Shown piece after piece: positions 47,812-56,774 of a stretch of DNA of 64,000 bases. The notes beneath the pieces were generated by a model, which saw nothing but the letters and a program-made list of their open reading frames with translations, did no database searches and was not told the origin of the DNA. A program made the translations under genes and the position numbers. This stretch comes from Brevundimonas guildfordensis (GTDB lineage Bacteria; Pseudomonadota; Alphaproteobacteria; Caulobacterales; Caulobacteraceae), in assembly GCF_014836405.1 (NCBI RefSeq), contig NZ_JACSQU010000001.1, positions 310,001 to 374,000 on the forward strand, given 5' to 3'. Numbering within the stretch: position 1 is the stretch's first letter; every line of letters begins with the position of its first letter.

Positions 47812-48423
47812 TCAGGCGTAGTTGAAGCTGATGGATATCCGCTGTTCGTCGGCGCGGTTGGCGGGCACTTCGTGGCGCAGCCAGCTTTCCCACATCAGCA
47901 CCGTGCCGGGTGCAGGCTTCAGATAGACGAAGGGCTGTTCCGCCTCGCTGGCCTCGGCGGTCAGGCCGGGGCGGGCCATCATCATCGCCAGGCGCGGGTC
48001 CTCGATCTTCAGCGACGAGGCGCCGTCGGGCACATGGATATAGAGGGTGCCGGACAGTACGGCGTGGGGGTGGATGTGGCCGGTATGGCCGCCGCCGGGC
48101 ATCAGGACATTGACCCACAGATTGTCGAGCCGCAGCTTTTTCGCCAGGTCGAAATGCAGGCTCTGGGCGAACGCCGCAGCGTGCTTGTCCAGCAGCTTCT
48201 TCAGTTCGGCGAACTCGGGAAAGCGCTGAGGCAGGTCGTTGATCGAGCCGTAGGAGGTATAGCCCGGATAGTGGTTGGCCCGGCACCACTCGATCCCGGC
48301 CTCGTCCTCCTCCGCCATGACCAGGCACAGATCCAGCAGCTCCTCGTGCAGTTCGCTCCACCCGCGCGCCGAGGCGAGGGAGGCGTCGTACACCTGGGTC
48401 GGGAAAAGGGATCGAGAGGGCAT
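47812..48423 (-). CDS. TIGR02466-type 2OG-Fe(II) oxygenase family protein
   Basis: 203 residues. It shows the pattern of a small double-stranded beta-helix oxygenase: VNVLMPGGGHTGHIHPHAVL with the H-x-H metal-site candidate, SGTLYIHVPDGASSLKIEDP, and at the end LMWESWLRHEVPANRADEQR with the distal histidine and arginine, ISISFNYA. N-terminal PSRSLFPTQVYDASL matches the family start. The substrate is unknown; phage and bacterial relatives are uncharacterised. It is probably monocistronic, 125 bases upstream of ettA on the same strand. Confidence 0.82.
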   Translation of the reverse strand: MPSRSLFPTQVYDASLASARGWSELHEELLDLCLVMAEEDEAGIEWCRANHYPGYTSYGSINDLPQRFPEFAELKKLLDKHAAAFAQSLHFDLAKKLRLDNLWVNVLMPGGGHTGHIHPHAVLSGTLYIHVPDGASSLKIEDPRLAMMMARPGLTAEASEAEQPFVYLKPAPGTVLMWESWLRHEVPANRADEQRISISFNYA

Positions 48424-48608
48424 GGCCCGCGATTACCGCGTCTGGATTCGTGCGAGAAGACGAAAACCGCTGCGAGGGGCGGGCAGGGCGGTGTTTTCCG
48501 GCCTCTCGGCAGCTTCTTTCCGGCAAAACCGGTCGGGTATTTTAATACCAACTATAAATAGATCAGGTTTTTCAATGAATTGACTCGTTTTGTGCGTTGA
48601 AGTTGGCG

Positions 48609-48637
48609 TTGACCTCTGCGTGCGGACCCTCTATCAG
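48609..48637 (+). promoter_or_regulatory. Promoter of rplM-rpsI
   Basis: TTGACC (48609-48614), 17 bases, TATCAG (48632-48637). The predicted start is near 48644, giving a leader of about 55 bases. The AT-rich stretch at 48536-48590 just upstream, containing the palindrome GGTATTTTAATACC, may act as an UP-like element. Confidence 0.68.
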
Positions 48638-48698
48638 CACGGCCTCCGCTCAATCCGTCCGGATCGAGCCGCGTTTTTCGTCTTCCAGGACCCTCATC

Positions 48699-49175
48699 AT
48701 GCTGAAGAGCACTACGGCTTCGCTGAAGCCGGCCGAGGTCGAGAAGAAGTGGATCCACATCGACGCCGAAGGCGTCGTGGTGGGCCGCCTCGCGACCTTC
48801 ATCGCCAACCGCCTGCGCGGCAAGCACCTGCCGACCTACACCCCGCACGTTGACTGCGGCGACTACGTCGTCGTCACCAACGTCGACAAGGTGGTGTTCA
48901 CCGGCAAGAAGAACACCGACAAGATCTACTATCGCCACACCGGCCACCCGGGCGGCATCAAGCAGACGACCCCGGAAAAGGTCCTGGGCGGCCGTTTCCC
49001 CGAGCGCGTGCTTGAGAAAGCCGTCGAGCGCATGCTGCCCAAGGAGTCGCCGCTGGCTCGCAAGCAGATGACCCACCTGCGCCTGTTCGCCGGCGCTGCG
49101 CACGACCACGAAGCCCAACAGCCGACGACCATCGACTTCAAGTCGATGTCGTCCAAGAACACCCGGAGCGCCTGA
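48699..49175 (+). CDS. rplM: 50S ribosomal protein L13
   Basis: 158 residues from ATG 48699 ([20 protein letters not shown]). Diagnostic segments: [60 protein letters not shown] and GMLP-like [17 protein letters not shown] short AGGA lies about eight bases before the start. It is followed after two bases by rpsI, the near-universal L13-S9 pair. The rest of the frame upstream of 48699 is leader, not protein. Confidence 0.97.
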   Translation: MLKSTTASLKPAEVEKKWIHIDAEGVVVGRLATFIANRLRGKHLPTYTPHVDCGDYVVVTNVDKVVFTGKKNTDKIYYRHTGHPGGIKQTTPEKVLGGRFPERVLEKAVERMLPKESPLARKQMTHLRLFAGAAHDHEAQQPTTIDFKSMSSKNTRSA

Positions 49176-49177
49176 GC

Positions 49178-49666
49178 ATGACCGACGTGACTCAAGACAC
49201 CGCCGCCGGCTTTGACGCCCTGAAGGGCCTGGGCACCGCTGCTGCCGAGGAAATCGTCCGCGAGCCGAAGATCGACGCCCTGGGCCGTTCGTACTCGACC
49301 GGCAAGCGCAAGAACGCCATCGCCCGCGTGTGGGTGAAGCGCGGCACCGGCAAGATCACCGTCAACGGCAAGGACGTGGCTGCGTATTTCGCTCGCCCCG
49401 TGCTGCAGATGATGGTCGCTCAGCCGCTGAACGTTTCGGACCGCGCCACGCAGTACGACGTGATCTGCACCGTCGAAGGTTCGGGCCTGTCGGGCCAGGC
49501 CGGCGCCATCCGCCACGGCCTGTCGCACGCCCTGACCCACTACGAGCCGGAACTGCGCAAGGTTCTGAAGCCGCACGGCTTTCTGACCCGCGACAGCCGC
49601 GTCGTCGAGCGTAAGAAGTACGGCCGCGCCAAGGCGCGCAAGTCCTTCCAGTTCTCGAAGCGCTAA
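49178..49666 (+). CDS. rpsI: 30S ribosomal protein S9
   Basis: 162 residues. The first 32 are an acidic, non-conserved N-terminal extension ([20 protein letters not shown]) usual in alphaproteobacteria. The conserved part begins [20 protein letters not shown] and continues [20 protein letters not shown], ending in the basic tail [17 protein letters not shown] that reaches the decoding centre. Starts two bases after the rplM stop and ends at a strong terminator. Confidence 0.97.
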   Translation: MTDVTQDTAAGFDALKGLGTAAAEEIVREPKIDALGRSYSTGKRKNAIARVWVKRGTGKITVNGKDVAAYFARPVLQMMVAQPLNVSDRATQYDVICTVEGSGLSGQAGAIRHGLSHALTHYEPELRKVLKPHGFLTRDSRVVERKKYGRAKARKSFQFSKR

Positions 49667-49693
49667 CTCGCGACCGCGAGTGGGAATACAAAG

Positions 49694-49724
49694 GGCGCTT
49701 CGGGGAAACCCGAAGCGCCTTTTT
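49694..49724 (+). terminator. Terminator of rplM-rpsI
   Basis: Perfect 11-bp stem GGCGCTTCGGG (49694-49704), loop GAAA, CCCGAAGCGCC (49709-49719), then TTTTT (49720-49724). The GAAA tetraloop and T-run are textbook. Confidence 0.93.
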
Positions 49725-49765
49725 CTTTGTCCGCCTTGTCGGATAAGGACGTCCAGGAGCACCAG

Positions 49766-50701
49766 ATGACCCACACCATCTTCATCGACGGCGAGGCCGG
49801 AACCACGGGGCTGGAGATCCGCGAGCGTCTGGAGGCGCGCGGCGATCTGGAGTTGATGCTGCTGGGCGACCGTCGTCGCGATGTCGAGGCGCGGCGCGAG
49901 GCGCTGAACAGCGCTGATGCGGTTATCCTGTGCCTGCCTGACGATGCGGCCCGTGAGGCCGTGTCGATGATCGAGAATCCGGCGGTGCGGGTCATTGACG
50001 CCTCGACCGCCTATCGTGTGGCGGATGGCTGGACCTATGGTTTCGCCGAGATGGATGCGGACCAGCGCGCAGCCATCGCCGCCTCTACGCGGGTGTCCAA
50101 CCCTGGCTGCTATCCGACCGGCTTCATCGGCCTGATGCGACCCTTGGTGAAAGCGGGACTGGTCCCGGCCGACTGGCCCGTCACGATCAATGCGGTGTCC
50201 GGCTATTCCGGCGGCGGCAAGGCCATGATCGCCGAGTTTGAAGCTGAGGGCGCATCCACCGCCTTCCGCGCCTATGGCCTGACACTGAAGCACAAGCATG
50301 TGCCGGAAATGACGAAGCACGCGGGCTTGTCACGTCCGGTGCTGTTTTCGCCCGCCGTGGGGAACTATCGCCAGGGGATGCTGGTCGAGGTGCCGCTGCA
50401 CCTGTCGGCCCTGCCGGAAACGCATTCGGTCGAGCGGCTGCACGGCGCCCTGGTCGAGGCCTATGAGGGGCAGCGTTTCGTAGAGGTCGCCGAGGTCGAC
50501 GAGACCGAAGCCATGACCGGCATCGAGCCCGAGGGCCTGAACGGCACCAACCGAATGCGCCTGCACGTGTTCGGCGATCGCGGCGGGGAGCAGGCGCGTC
50601 TGGTCGCCCTGCTGGACAATCTGGGCAAGGGCGCCTCGGGCGCGGCGGTTCAGAACCTCAACATCATGCTGGGTCTGGACGAGGCGACCGGCCTCAAGTG
50701 A
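49766..50701 (+). CDS. argC: N-acetyl-gamma-glutamyl-phosphate reductase (type 2)
   Basis: NADPH-dependent third step of arginine biosynthesis, 311 residues. ATG 49766 follows AGGAG (49755-49759) with six bases of spacing. It is of the short ArgC2 form: TIFIDGEAGTTGLEIRERLE with the cofactor motif, RVIDASTAYRVADGWTYGFA, the catalytic cysteine in SNPGCYPTGF (Cys115), INAVSGYSGGGKAMI and the histidine region LKHKHVPEM. It lies alone after the ribosomal-protein terminator. Confidence 0.94.
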   Translation: MTHTIFIDGEAGTTGLEIRERLEARGDLELMLLGDRRRDVEARREALNSADAVILCLPDDAAREAVSMIENPAVRVIDASTAYRVADGWTYGFAEMDADQRAAIAASTRVSNPGCYPTGFIGLMRPLVKAGLVPADWPVTINAVSGYSGGGKAMIAEFEAEGASTAFRAYGLTLKHKHVPEMTKHAGLSRPVLFSPAVGNYRQGMLVEVPLHLSALPETHSVERLHGALVEAYEGQRFVEVAEVDETEAMTGIEPEGLNGTNRMRLHVFGDRGGEQARLVALLDNLGKGASGAAVQNLNIMLGLDEATGLK

Positions 50702-50720
50702 GGCCGGCCCGGGCGGGCGA

Positions 50721-51098
50721 TCAGCGCGCCCGCGCCGCCTTGACGGCCGACTCCACCGTCCCGCCGAAGAAGACGGCGGCGATGATGATCAGCAGGCCGT
50801 AGTCGTGTCCCGGAAAGACCAGCGGCACGCCTGCCGCCAGGATGATCAGCGCCGGAAACAGGCTGGCCCAGACGGCGGTCGAAGCGGCGTGAGGGTGGAT
50901 CATCGGCGGGCGCTGCATGCCCATCCGCCTCGCCATCAGCCCGTTCAGCGGCACGAAGGCCGCCGGCACGATAATGGCGATCGCCAGATACTTCACCAGT
51001 TGGCCCGGCGCTCCGAACAGGGTCGCCGTTGCGATCAGCAAGATCAGCGGAATGGCCGTGCTGATCGCCAGCAGCAGGTTAGGCTCGATACGCTTCAA
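50721..51098 (-). CDS. Small four-helix membrane protein
   Basis: 125 residues, function unknown. It starts at TTG 51098, which overlaps the phaC stop (TTGA), so it is translationally coupled to phaC. Four hydrophobic segments are visible: LLLAISTAIPLILLIATATL, LVKYLAIAIIVPAAFVPLNG, AVWASLFPALIILAAGVPLV and YGLLIIIAAVFFGGTVESAV. No domain was recognised. Coupling to PHA synthase may be incidental. Confidence 0.7.
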   Translation of the reverse strand: MKRIEPNLLLAISTAIPLILLIATATLFGAPGQLVKYLAIAIIVPAAFVPLNGLMARRMGMQRPPMIHPHAASTAVWASLFPALIILAAGVPLVFPGHDYGLLIIIAAVFFGGTVESAVKAARAR

Positions 51099-53065
51099 GA
51101 CTTTACTTTCACATAGGCGCCGGGCGCCGGTTCAATAGGCTTCAGCGGCCCGGTTTTGGGATCGCGAGCGGCGATCTTTTCGCCGGACTTCGCGCCCAGC
51201 CAGTCGGCCCAGTGCGACCACCAGCTGCCGGGATGCTGTTCCGCCTCCGCTTGCCACTCCTCAAGCGTTTCGGGAAGGGCGGCGTTGATCCAGTGCTGAT
51301 ACTTGTTGGCGGACGGCGGGTTGATGACGCCCGCGATGTGGCCCGATCCGGCCAGCGTATAGGTCACCGGCCCGCCGAACAGCCGCGCCGAGCGATAGAC
51401 CGAGTTCATCGGCGCGATGTGGTCCTCGCGGCTGGCCTGGAAGTAGAGGGGGATGCGGACCTTCGACAGGTCGATGGCCTCGCCGTCGATCTTCAGTTCG
51501 CCCTTCGCCAGGGCGTTCTGGCCGTACATCTGACGCAGATACTGCAGATGCAGCCGCTTGGGCATCCGCGTCTGGTCGGCGTTCCACGCCAGAAGGTCGA
51601 AGGCGGGCGGCGCCTTGCCCATCAGATAGTTGGACACGAAGAAGGACCAGATCAGGTCGTTGGCGCGAAGAGCGTTGAAGGTGTCGGCCATGGCCGTGCC
51701 GGGCAGGACGCCGCCGGCCTCGTCCATCATCCGCTCGATCTCGGCCAGCCAGTGCTCGTCGGTGAACAGCAGCAGGTCGCCCGCCTCGGCGAAGTCGTGC
51801 TGGGCGGCGAAGAAGGTGGCCGAGGCGACGCGGTCGTCGCCCTTGGCCGCCATGTGCGCCAGGGTGGCGCCCAGCATGGTGCCGCCGATGCAATAGCCGA
51901 CGGCGTTCAGATGCTTCTGGCCGGTCTGCTCCAGCGTCTTCTCGACGGCGCGATAGACGCCCTTCTTCATATAGTCGTCTAGCCCGAACTCGGCCTTGTC
52001 GCGGTCCGGGTTGACCCACGAGCAGACGAAGACGGTGAAGCCCTGCGCGCTCAGCCAGCGGATCAGGGAGTTCGCCGGCTGCAGGTCCATGATGTAGAAT
52101 TTGTTGATCCACGGCGGGAAGATCAGCAGCGGGATGGCGTGCTGCTGCTCCGTCGCGGCGTCGTATTGGATCAGTTCGAACAGTTCGTCGCGCCAGACGA
52201 CCTGGCCCGGCGCTGTGGCGACGTTTTCGCCCAGGACGAAGCGGCCGTAGTCAGCCTGGCTGATCTTCAGGGACCCGGCGCCGCGCTCCAGATCGGCGGC
52301 GAAGTTCTGCATTCCCCGCACCAGGGATTCGCCGCTGGTCTCGGCCAGGGCCTTCAGCGCCACGGGGTTGGACGCCAGGAAGTTGGCCGGAGAGAAGGCG
52401 TCGGTCAGCAGGCGGGTGAAGAACTCAGCCCGGCGCTTCACGCGCGGGTCCACATCCTCGACGCTGGAGACCAGGCTGTTCATCCAGTCCGAGGTGGCCA
52501 GATAGGACTGGCGCATCATGTCGAACATGGGGTTTTCGGACCATGCCGGGTCGCGGAACCGCTTGTCGGAAGGGGCGGGGGTGTCGACTGCCTCGCCCAT
52601 CGCCCGGCGGGTCGTGGTCGACCACAACTCCATATAGCGGCCGAACAGATCGGCCTGGGCCTGAAACAGCTTTTCGGGGCGGGCGGCCAGACTGGTCATG
52701 ACCGAGGACATGGCCGGGGCCACATTGAACGGGTCGGGCGACAGGGCGGCGGGGCGGTCGGCTTGCGACAGGGCCGCCTCGGCTACCGCCGTCTGCGCCA
52801 TCATCGCCGCCTTGGCGAGATTCAACGACAGGGTCTCCAACTGCTGACGCTGTTCGGCGCTGAAGGCCATGAAGTCGGGCGAGGAGGCGGGGGCTTCGTG
52901 CTGCGGCGTCGGTTCCGGGGCGGGCGCCGGTTGCGGCTGTTCATGCGGTGCAGCGGCCTTCTTGGCGCGCGGCTTGGCCGAGGTCGGGCGGCCGGCCTTG
53001 CGCGGCGCGGGCGCGTCGGCAGGCGCCGTCGGCTGGAGCGGGGCCTTGGTCGGGCGCTTGGCCAT
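51095..53065 (-). CDS. phaC: Class I poly(3-hydroxyalkanoate) synthase with basic N-terminal extension
   Basis: Polymerises 3-hydroxyacyl-CoA into storage granules. It has 656 residues, longer than the usual 570-600 because of an N-terminal region rich in Ala, Pro and Lys (APRKAGRPTSAKPRAKKAAA, up to about residue 65). The conserved core follows: PHA_synth N-terminal domain (WSENPMFDMMRQSYLATSDW), then the alpha/beta hydrolase with lipase-like box GYCIGG (Cys about 393). The aspartate and histidine regions are YFQASREDHIAPMNSVY and LAGSGHIAGVINPP. PhaE, phaB and phasin genes are not next to it. Confidence 0.93.
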   Translation of the reverse strand: MAKRPTKAPLQPTAPADAPAPRKAGRPTSAKPRAKKAAAPHEQPQPAPAPEPTPQHEAPASSPDFMAFSAEQRQQLETLSLNLAKAAMMAQTAVAEAALSQADRPAALSPDPFNVAPAMSSVMTSLAARPEKLFQAQADLFGRYMELWSTTTRRAMGEAVDTPAPSDKRFRDPAWSENPMFDMMRQSYLATSDWMNSLVSSVEDVDPRVKRRAEFFTRLLTDAFSPANFLASNPVALKALAETSGESLVRGMQNFAADLERGAGSLKISQADYGRFVLGENVATAPGQVVWRDELFELIQYDAATEQQHAIPLLIFPPWINKFYIMDLQPANSLIRWLSAQGFTVFVCSWVNPDRDKAEFGLDDYMKKGVYRAVEKTLEQTGQKHLNAVGYCIGGTMLGATLAHMAAKGDDRVASATFFAAQHDFAEAGDLLLFTDEHWLAEIERMMDEAGGVLPGTAMADTFNALRANDLIWSFFVSNYLMGKAPPAFDLLAWNADQTRMPKRLHLQYLRQMYGQNALAKGELKIDGEAIDLSKVRIPLYFQASREDHIAPMNSVYRSARLFGGPVTYTLAGSGHIAGVINPPSANKYQHWINAALPETLEEWQAEAEQHPGSWWSHWADWLGAKSGEKIAARDPKTGPLKPIEPAPGAYVKVKS

Positions 53066-53124
53066 GGCGAACCTCCGTTGGGGACGAGCGAATGCGCGCC
53101 TTCCTCCCGACGCGATGATGGCAT

Positions 53125-53601
53125 ATGTCAGTGACGGAAATGAACGCGCTTATGCTGAAAAAGACGGTACGCACGGCGACTTGGGGGGCGACCCTCGGTT
53201 CGGCTCTGATTTTGGGCGGCTGTGTGGGCGCTTTCGAGCCGAAGACCGACCCGACCTCGCCGCTGGCGCCCCGCATCCAGCAACTGGTCGACGAGAATCG
53301 CCAGTATCCGCGCTGGGCCGATTTCCCGCGCAGCAGCAGCCCTTTGCCGGCCCCGACCGAGATCGCCGCCGACGTGGGACGGCTGCAAGGCCGCAGCGCC
53401 GCCCTGACGGCCGAGATGGCTCGTATCGACTGGACGCTGAACAGCGACCCGGCCGCCTTCCTTGCCGAGATCAACCGCCGTTTGGACGCCAGTCAGATGT
53501 CGCCGCAGACGCTGAAGACCGCTCAGGAGGTCGAGGCCTACGCCGAAGAGCTGCGCCGCCGCGCCACGCCGCCGCCGCCGATCGACCGCCCGCGTTTCTG
53601 A
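53125..53601 (+). CDS. Putative lipoprotein
   Basis: 158 residues from ATG 53125; ATG 53140 is an alternative. The signal segment TATWGATLGSALILGGCVGA has a lipobox-like LGGC. The mature part is charged and helical (EIAADVGRLQGRSAALTAEM, QTLKTAQEVEAYAEELRRRA) with a proline-rich end (TPPPPIDRPRF). No known domain. It lies directly upstream of recJ on the same strand and divergent from phaC. Function unknown. Confidence 0.7.
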   Translation: MSVTEMNALMLKKTVRTATWGATLGSALILGGCVGAFEPKTDPTSPLAPRIQQLVDENRQYPRWADFPRSSSPLPAPTEIAADVGRLQGRSAALTAEMARIDWTLNSDPAAFLAEINRRLDASQMSPQTLKTAQEVEAYAEELRRRATPPPPIDRPRF

Positions 53602-53783
53602 GGCGCACGACCGCCTTGGACGCAGCCTCAATATAAGGGGCAGGGGGCGCGCAGATCGCGTCCGGCCTCGAATCCCGCGATCCTGAACGCTTCGGCCGCA
53701 GGGCCGTCGCTCGAATCTGCTGCAAAGGTCCGCATGGCCCGTTCTGTCTTCTTCGCCGCTTCTTTCGTTGGACTGGCCGTCTG

Positions 53784-55586
53784 ATGGCGGACGGTTACGG
53801 CGCGTCGGCGTTTCTGGGCGTCAGCCGCTCTCTGTCTGGACGAGCGTGGCGGCAGCGTCCGGCCGAGACGGCGACGACCCGCGCCCATATGCAGGCGCTG
53901 GGGCTGGACGAGATGATGGCCCGCGCCCTGTCGGCGCGTGGCGTAGCGGCGGATCAGGGGGCCGATTTCCTGAAACCGACGCTGAAGGCGCTGTTCCCCG
54001 ATCCGTCCAGCTTCATGGACATGGACGCCGCCGCCGCCGCCATCGTCGACGCCTTGCAGAGCGGCGCCAGCATCCACGTCTTCGCCGACTACGATGTGGA
54101 CGGGGCGTCCAGCGCGGCCTTGCTGGTCCGCTGGTTCCGGGCGCAGCGCGCGGATCTGCCCATCTATGTCCCTGACCGTCTGACCGAGGGTTACGGCCCC
54201 AGCGCGCGGGCCTTTGACACGCTGAAGGCGCGTGGCGCCGATCTGGTCATCACCGTCGACTGCGGGGCGGCGGCCAATGAGGCCGTGGCCCATGCGGCCG
54301 CCATCGGCCTGAAGGTCGTGGTCATCGACCACCACATGATGCGCGAAGAGCCGCCCGCCTGTCTCGCTGTGGTCAATCCGAACCGACCGGGCTGCGGCTC
54401 GGGGCAGGGCAATCTGGCGGCGGCGGGCGTGGTCTTCGTCCTGCTGGCCGCCCTGAACCGCGAGGCGCGCGGGCGCGGCCTGTTTGAGGGCAGGGCCGAG
54501 CCGGATATCCGCCAGTGGCTGGACCTGGCGGCGATGGGCGCCATCTGCGACGTGACGGGTCTGACGGGCTTCAACCGCGCCCTGACCAGTCTGGGGCTGG
54601 GAGTGATGTCGCACTGGCGCAACCCCGGTCTGCGCGCCCTGCTGGCGGCGGCGGGGGCCGAGCCGGGACCGGCCAAGACCAACCACGCGGGCTTCATTCT
54701 GGGGCCGCGCATCAATGCCGGCGGCCGCATCGGCAAGTCGGATCTGGGCGCGCGCCTGCTGTCCACCGACGATCCCGATGAAGCGCGGATGCTGGCCCAG
54801 GAACTGGACGCCCTGAACCTGGCCCGGCGCGAGGTCGAGGCCGAAGTCACGGAACAGGCCGTCCGTCGCGTCGAGGCGACCGGCGCACATGCCGACGACA
54901 GCGCCGCCGTCGTTGTCAGCGGCGAAGACTGGCACCCCGGCGTGGTCGGCATCGTCGCCGGGCGCCTGCGCGAACGCTGGAGAAAGCCGGTCATCGTCAT
55001 CGGCGTCGACGCCATCAACGGCGTAGGCAAGGGCTCGGGTCGATCGCAGCCGGGAATGAACCTGGGCCGGGCCGTGCAGGCGGCGTGGAACGAAGGCCTG
55101 TTGATCGCGGGCGGCGGCCACGCGATGGCGGCGGGCCTGACGGTGGCGGCGGATCGCATCGACGAACTGCGCGCCTTCCTCAACGAACGTCTGTCGGACG
55201 AGCGGGTCGAGGCCGTGGCTCAGGACTGGGTGGAGGTCGACGCCCTGATCGACCCGCGCGCCGCCACCCGCGACCTGTTCGAGGCGTTCGAACAACTGGC
55301 CCCCTACGGTCCGGCCAATCCCGAGCCCCTGTTCGCGCTGGAAGGCGTTCAGGCGCGTGAGCCGGTCGCCATGAACGGCGGCCATGTGCGGTGCCGGCTG
55401 GTCGGCCCGGACGGCGCCTCGGTGCGGGCCATCGCCTGGCGCTGCGCCGATCTGCCGACGGGCAAGGCTCTGCTGGCGGGGCAGGGCGGATTGAACCTGG
55501 TCGGCCGCCTGAAAGCCGACGATTGGAACGGCCGTCGCGGCGTTCAGTTCGAGATCGAGGACGTCGCCGATCCGCGCATGGTCTGA
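53784..55586 (+). CDS. recJ: Single-stranded-DNA-specific exonuclease RecJ
   Basis: 5'-3' exonuclease for recombination and mismatch repair, 600 residues. DHH-superfamily motifs: FADYDVDGASSAALLVRWF (about 98-116), VPDRLTEGYGPS, ITVDCGAAANEAVAHA and VVIDHHMMREEPPACLAVVN with the DHH triad (about 182). The DHHA1 domain has VGIVAGRLRERWRKPVIVIG, GSGRSQPGMNL and GGGHAMAAGLTV, and a C-terminal OB-fold region follows. Length and motif order are normal. It is followed by two tRNA-Glu genes on the same strand. Confidence 0.94.
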   Translation: MADGYGASAFLGVSRSLSGRAWRQRPAETATTRAHMQALGLDEMMARALSARGVAADQGADFLKPTLKALFPDPSSFMDMDAAAAAIVDALQSGASIHVFADYDVDGASSAALLVRWFRAQRADLPIYVPDRLTEGYGPSARAFDTLKARGADLVITVDCGAAANEAVAHAAAIGLKVVVIDHHMMREEPPACLAVVNPNRPGCGSGQGNLAAAGVVFVLLAALNREARGRGLFEGRAEPDIRQWLDLAAMGAICDVTGLTGFNRALTSLGLGVMSHWRNPGLRALLAAAGAEPGPAKTNHAGFILGPRINAGGRIGKSDLGARLLSTDDPDEARMLAQELDALNLARREVEAEVTEQAVRRVEATGAHADDSAAVVVSGEDWHPGVVGIVAGRLRERWRKPVIVIGVDAINGVGKGSGRSQPGMNLGRAVQAAWNEGLLIAGGGHAMAAGLTVAADRIDELRAFLNERLSDERVEAVAQDWVEVDALIDPRAATRDLFEAFEQLAPYGPANPEPLFALEGVQAREPVAMNGGHVRCRLVGPDGASVRAIAWRCADLPTGKALLAGQGGLNLVGRLKADDWNGRRGVQFEIEDVADPRMV

Positions 55587-55654
55587 AACCGTCAGCCTTG
55601 GCCGTGAAACGACGCAGGTCTTTGAAAAAGTCGCATAAATCCGCTTCACCGCGC

Positions 55655-55683
55655 TTGCCATAAACGGAATCGGCGGCTATCTA
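55655..55683 (+). promoter_or_regulatory. Promoter of first tRNA-Glu
   Basis: TTGCCA (55655-55660), 17 bases, TATCTA (55678-55683), with GGC directly before the -10. The predicted start is near 55690, a dozen bases before the tRNA. The 5' flank, including a TTTGAAAAAG block, recurs before the second tRNA-Glu. Confidence 0.7.
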
Positions 55684-55701
55684 CACGGTCCTCCGCGCAG
55701 C

Positions 55702-55776
55702 GGTCCCTTCGTCTATCGGTTAGGACGCCAGGTTTTCAACCTGGAAAGAGGGGTTCGATTCCCCTAGGGACTGCCA
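55702..55776 (+). tRNA. tRNA-Glu(TTC), copy 1
   Basis: 75 bases including CCA. The acceptor GGTCCCT pairs with AGGGACT (one G-U). Anticodon stem-loop CCAGG/TTTTCAA/CCTGG, anticodon TTC. T-arm GGTTCGATTCC. Discriminator G. Confidence 0.96.
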
Positions 55777-55913
55777 CGCGGAGTTTAACTTCCCCTGACA
55801 TTTAGATCTGTCGTCGCTCGCGATTTCGCACGGTTGCCGTGTCGATTTTGCGCGATCGATCCGGCGTCTGCGTGCGGCTTTGTCGTTTTTTTGAAAAAGC
55901 GCGAAGCAGCCTC

Positions 55914-55942
55914 TTGCGTCGCCGAAAAGGGACGGCTATCAG
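55914..55942 (+). promoter_or_regulatory. Promoter of second tRNA-Glu
   Basis: TTGCGT (55914-55919), 17 bases, TATCAG (55937-55942), again with GGC before the -10. It is preceded by TTTGAAAAAG as in copy 1, so promoter and tRNA were duplicated together. Confidence 0.7.
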
Positions 55943-55960
55943 GCCGCTCCTCCGCGCAGT

Positions 55961-56035
55961 GGTCCCTTCGTCTATCGGTTAGGACGTCAGGTTTTCAACC
56001 TGAAAAGAGGGGTTCGACTCCCCTAGGGACTGCCA
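55961..56035 (+). tRNA. tRNA-Glu(TTC), copy 2
   Basis: 75 bases including CCA. It is identical to copy 1 except for a paired C-G to T-A change at the top of the anticodon stem (TCAGG/CCTGA) and one T-loop base (GGTTCGACTCC). Same anticodon TTC. Confidence 0.96.
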
Positions 56036-56216
56036 CGCGGAGCGAAGACCTCCCCCAAATCTCCAAACTCCAAGGCGCCTGTCGCAACGCGCGGTTGCGC
56101 GCGTTCGTCTTGCGCCCGTGACGATAATGTGGCGTAAAAGGGGCAGCAAGATTGCCAATCTTGACGTACCCGTGTTATGGCGACTGTCCCGGAGTGCTGG
56201 GGCGGGGGAGTAGGTG

Positions 56217-56756
56217 ATGAGTTTCGAAGAGAGCGATACGCTTGAGACCGTCAAGGTCGCCGGTAAGGTCAAGTGGTTCGACGCGGGCAAGGGTTACGGC
56301 TTCATCGTCCCCGATGATCCATCCCTGACTGAAGGTCGGGATGTCCTGCTTCACGTCACCAGCCTGCGCCAGGCCGGGCATGAGTTGGCGGGCGAGGGCG
56401 CGGCCATCGCCTGTGACTGCGCCAAGCGGGCGAAGGGCTGGCAGGTCGTGACTGTCATAGATCTGGACCAGTCGACAGTTGCGCCCGCGCCCCGTCGAGA
56501 AACCGTCCGCCCCTCTTCCATCAGTCCGGCTCTGGTCGCTGATGCGCCGCTGGAATCGGCCGTGGTCAAATGGTTCAATCGCACCAAAGGCTATGGTTTC
56601 GTGGTGCGCGACGGGCAGGACGGCGATATCTTCGTCCACGTGGAGACGCTGCGACGTTGCGGCCTGGACGACTTGCTGCCGGGAGAACCGGTCAGCGTGC
56701 GCTTCGCCGAAGGTCCCAAGGGCCTGGTGGTGGCTGATATCAGACCGGGCGGCTGA
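56217..56756 (+). CDS. Two-domain cold-shock protein
   Basis: Single-stranded nucleic-acid-binding RNA chaperone with two CSDs, 179 residues. ATG 56217 follows GGGGAG (56205-56210). The first CSD starts VAGKVKWFDAGKGYGFIVPD with VLLHVTSL, the second SAVVKWFNRTKGYGFVVRDG with DIFVHVETLRRCG; a Pro/Ser linker joins them. RNP1-like (KGYGFI/V) is intact in both, RNP2 reads VLLHV and IFVHV. Two-domain CSPs (CspC/CspD) are typical of Caulobacter and relatives. A 180-base leader after tRNA-Glu contains a weak TTGCCA-17-TTATGG promoter (56152-56180). Confidence 0.92.
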   Translation: MSFEESDTLETVKVAGKVKWFDAGKGYGFIVPDDPSLTEGRDVLLHVTSLRQAGHELAGEGAAIACDCAKRAKGWQVVTVIDLDQSTVAPAPRRETVRPSSISPALVADAPLESAVVKWFNRTKGYGFVVRDGQDGDIFVHVETLRRCGLDDLLPGEPVSVRFAEGPKGLVVADIRPGG

Positions 56757-56774
56757 GTTCGTCCGTAGAGGACG

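Noticed and set aside
48536..48549. Palindrome GGTATTTTAATACC upstream of rplM
   Set aside because: Perfect but short and AT-only in the centre; easily due to chance in an AT-rich leader. Kept only as a note in the rplM promoter entry.
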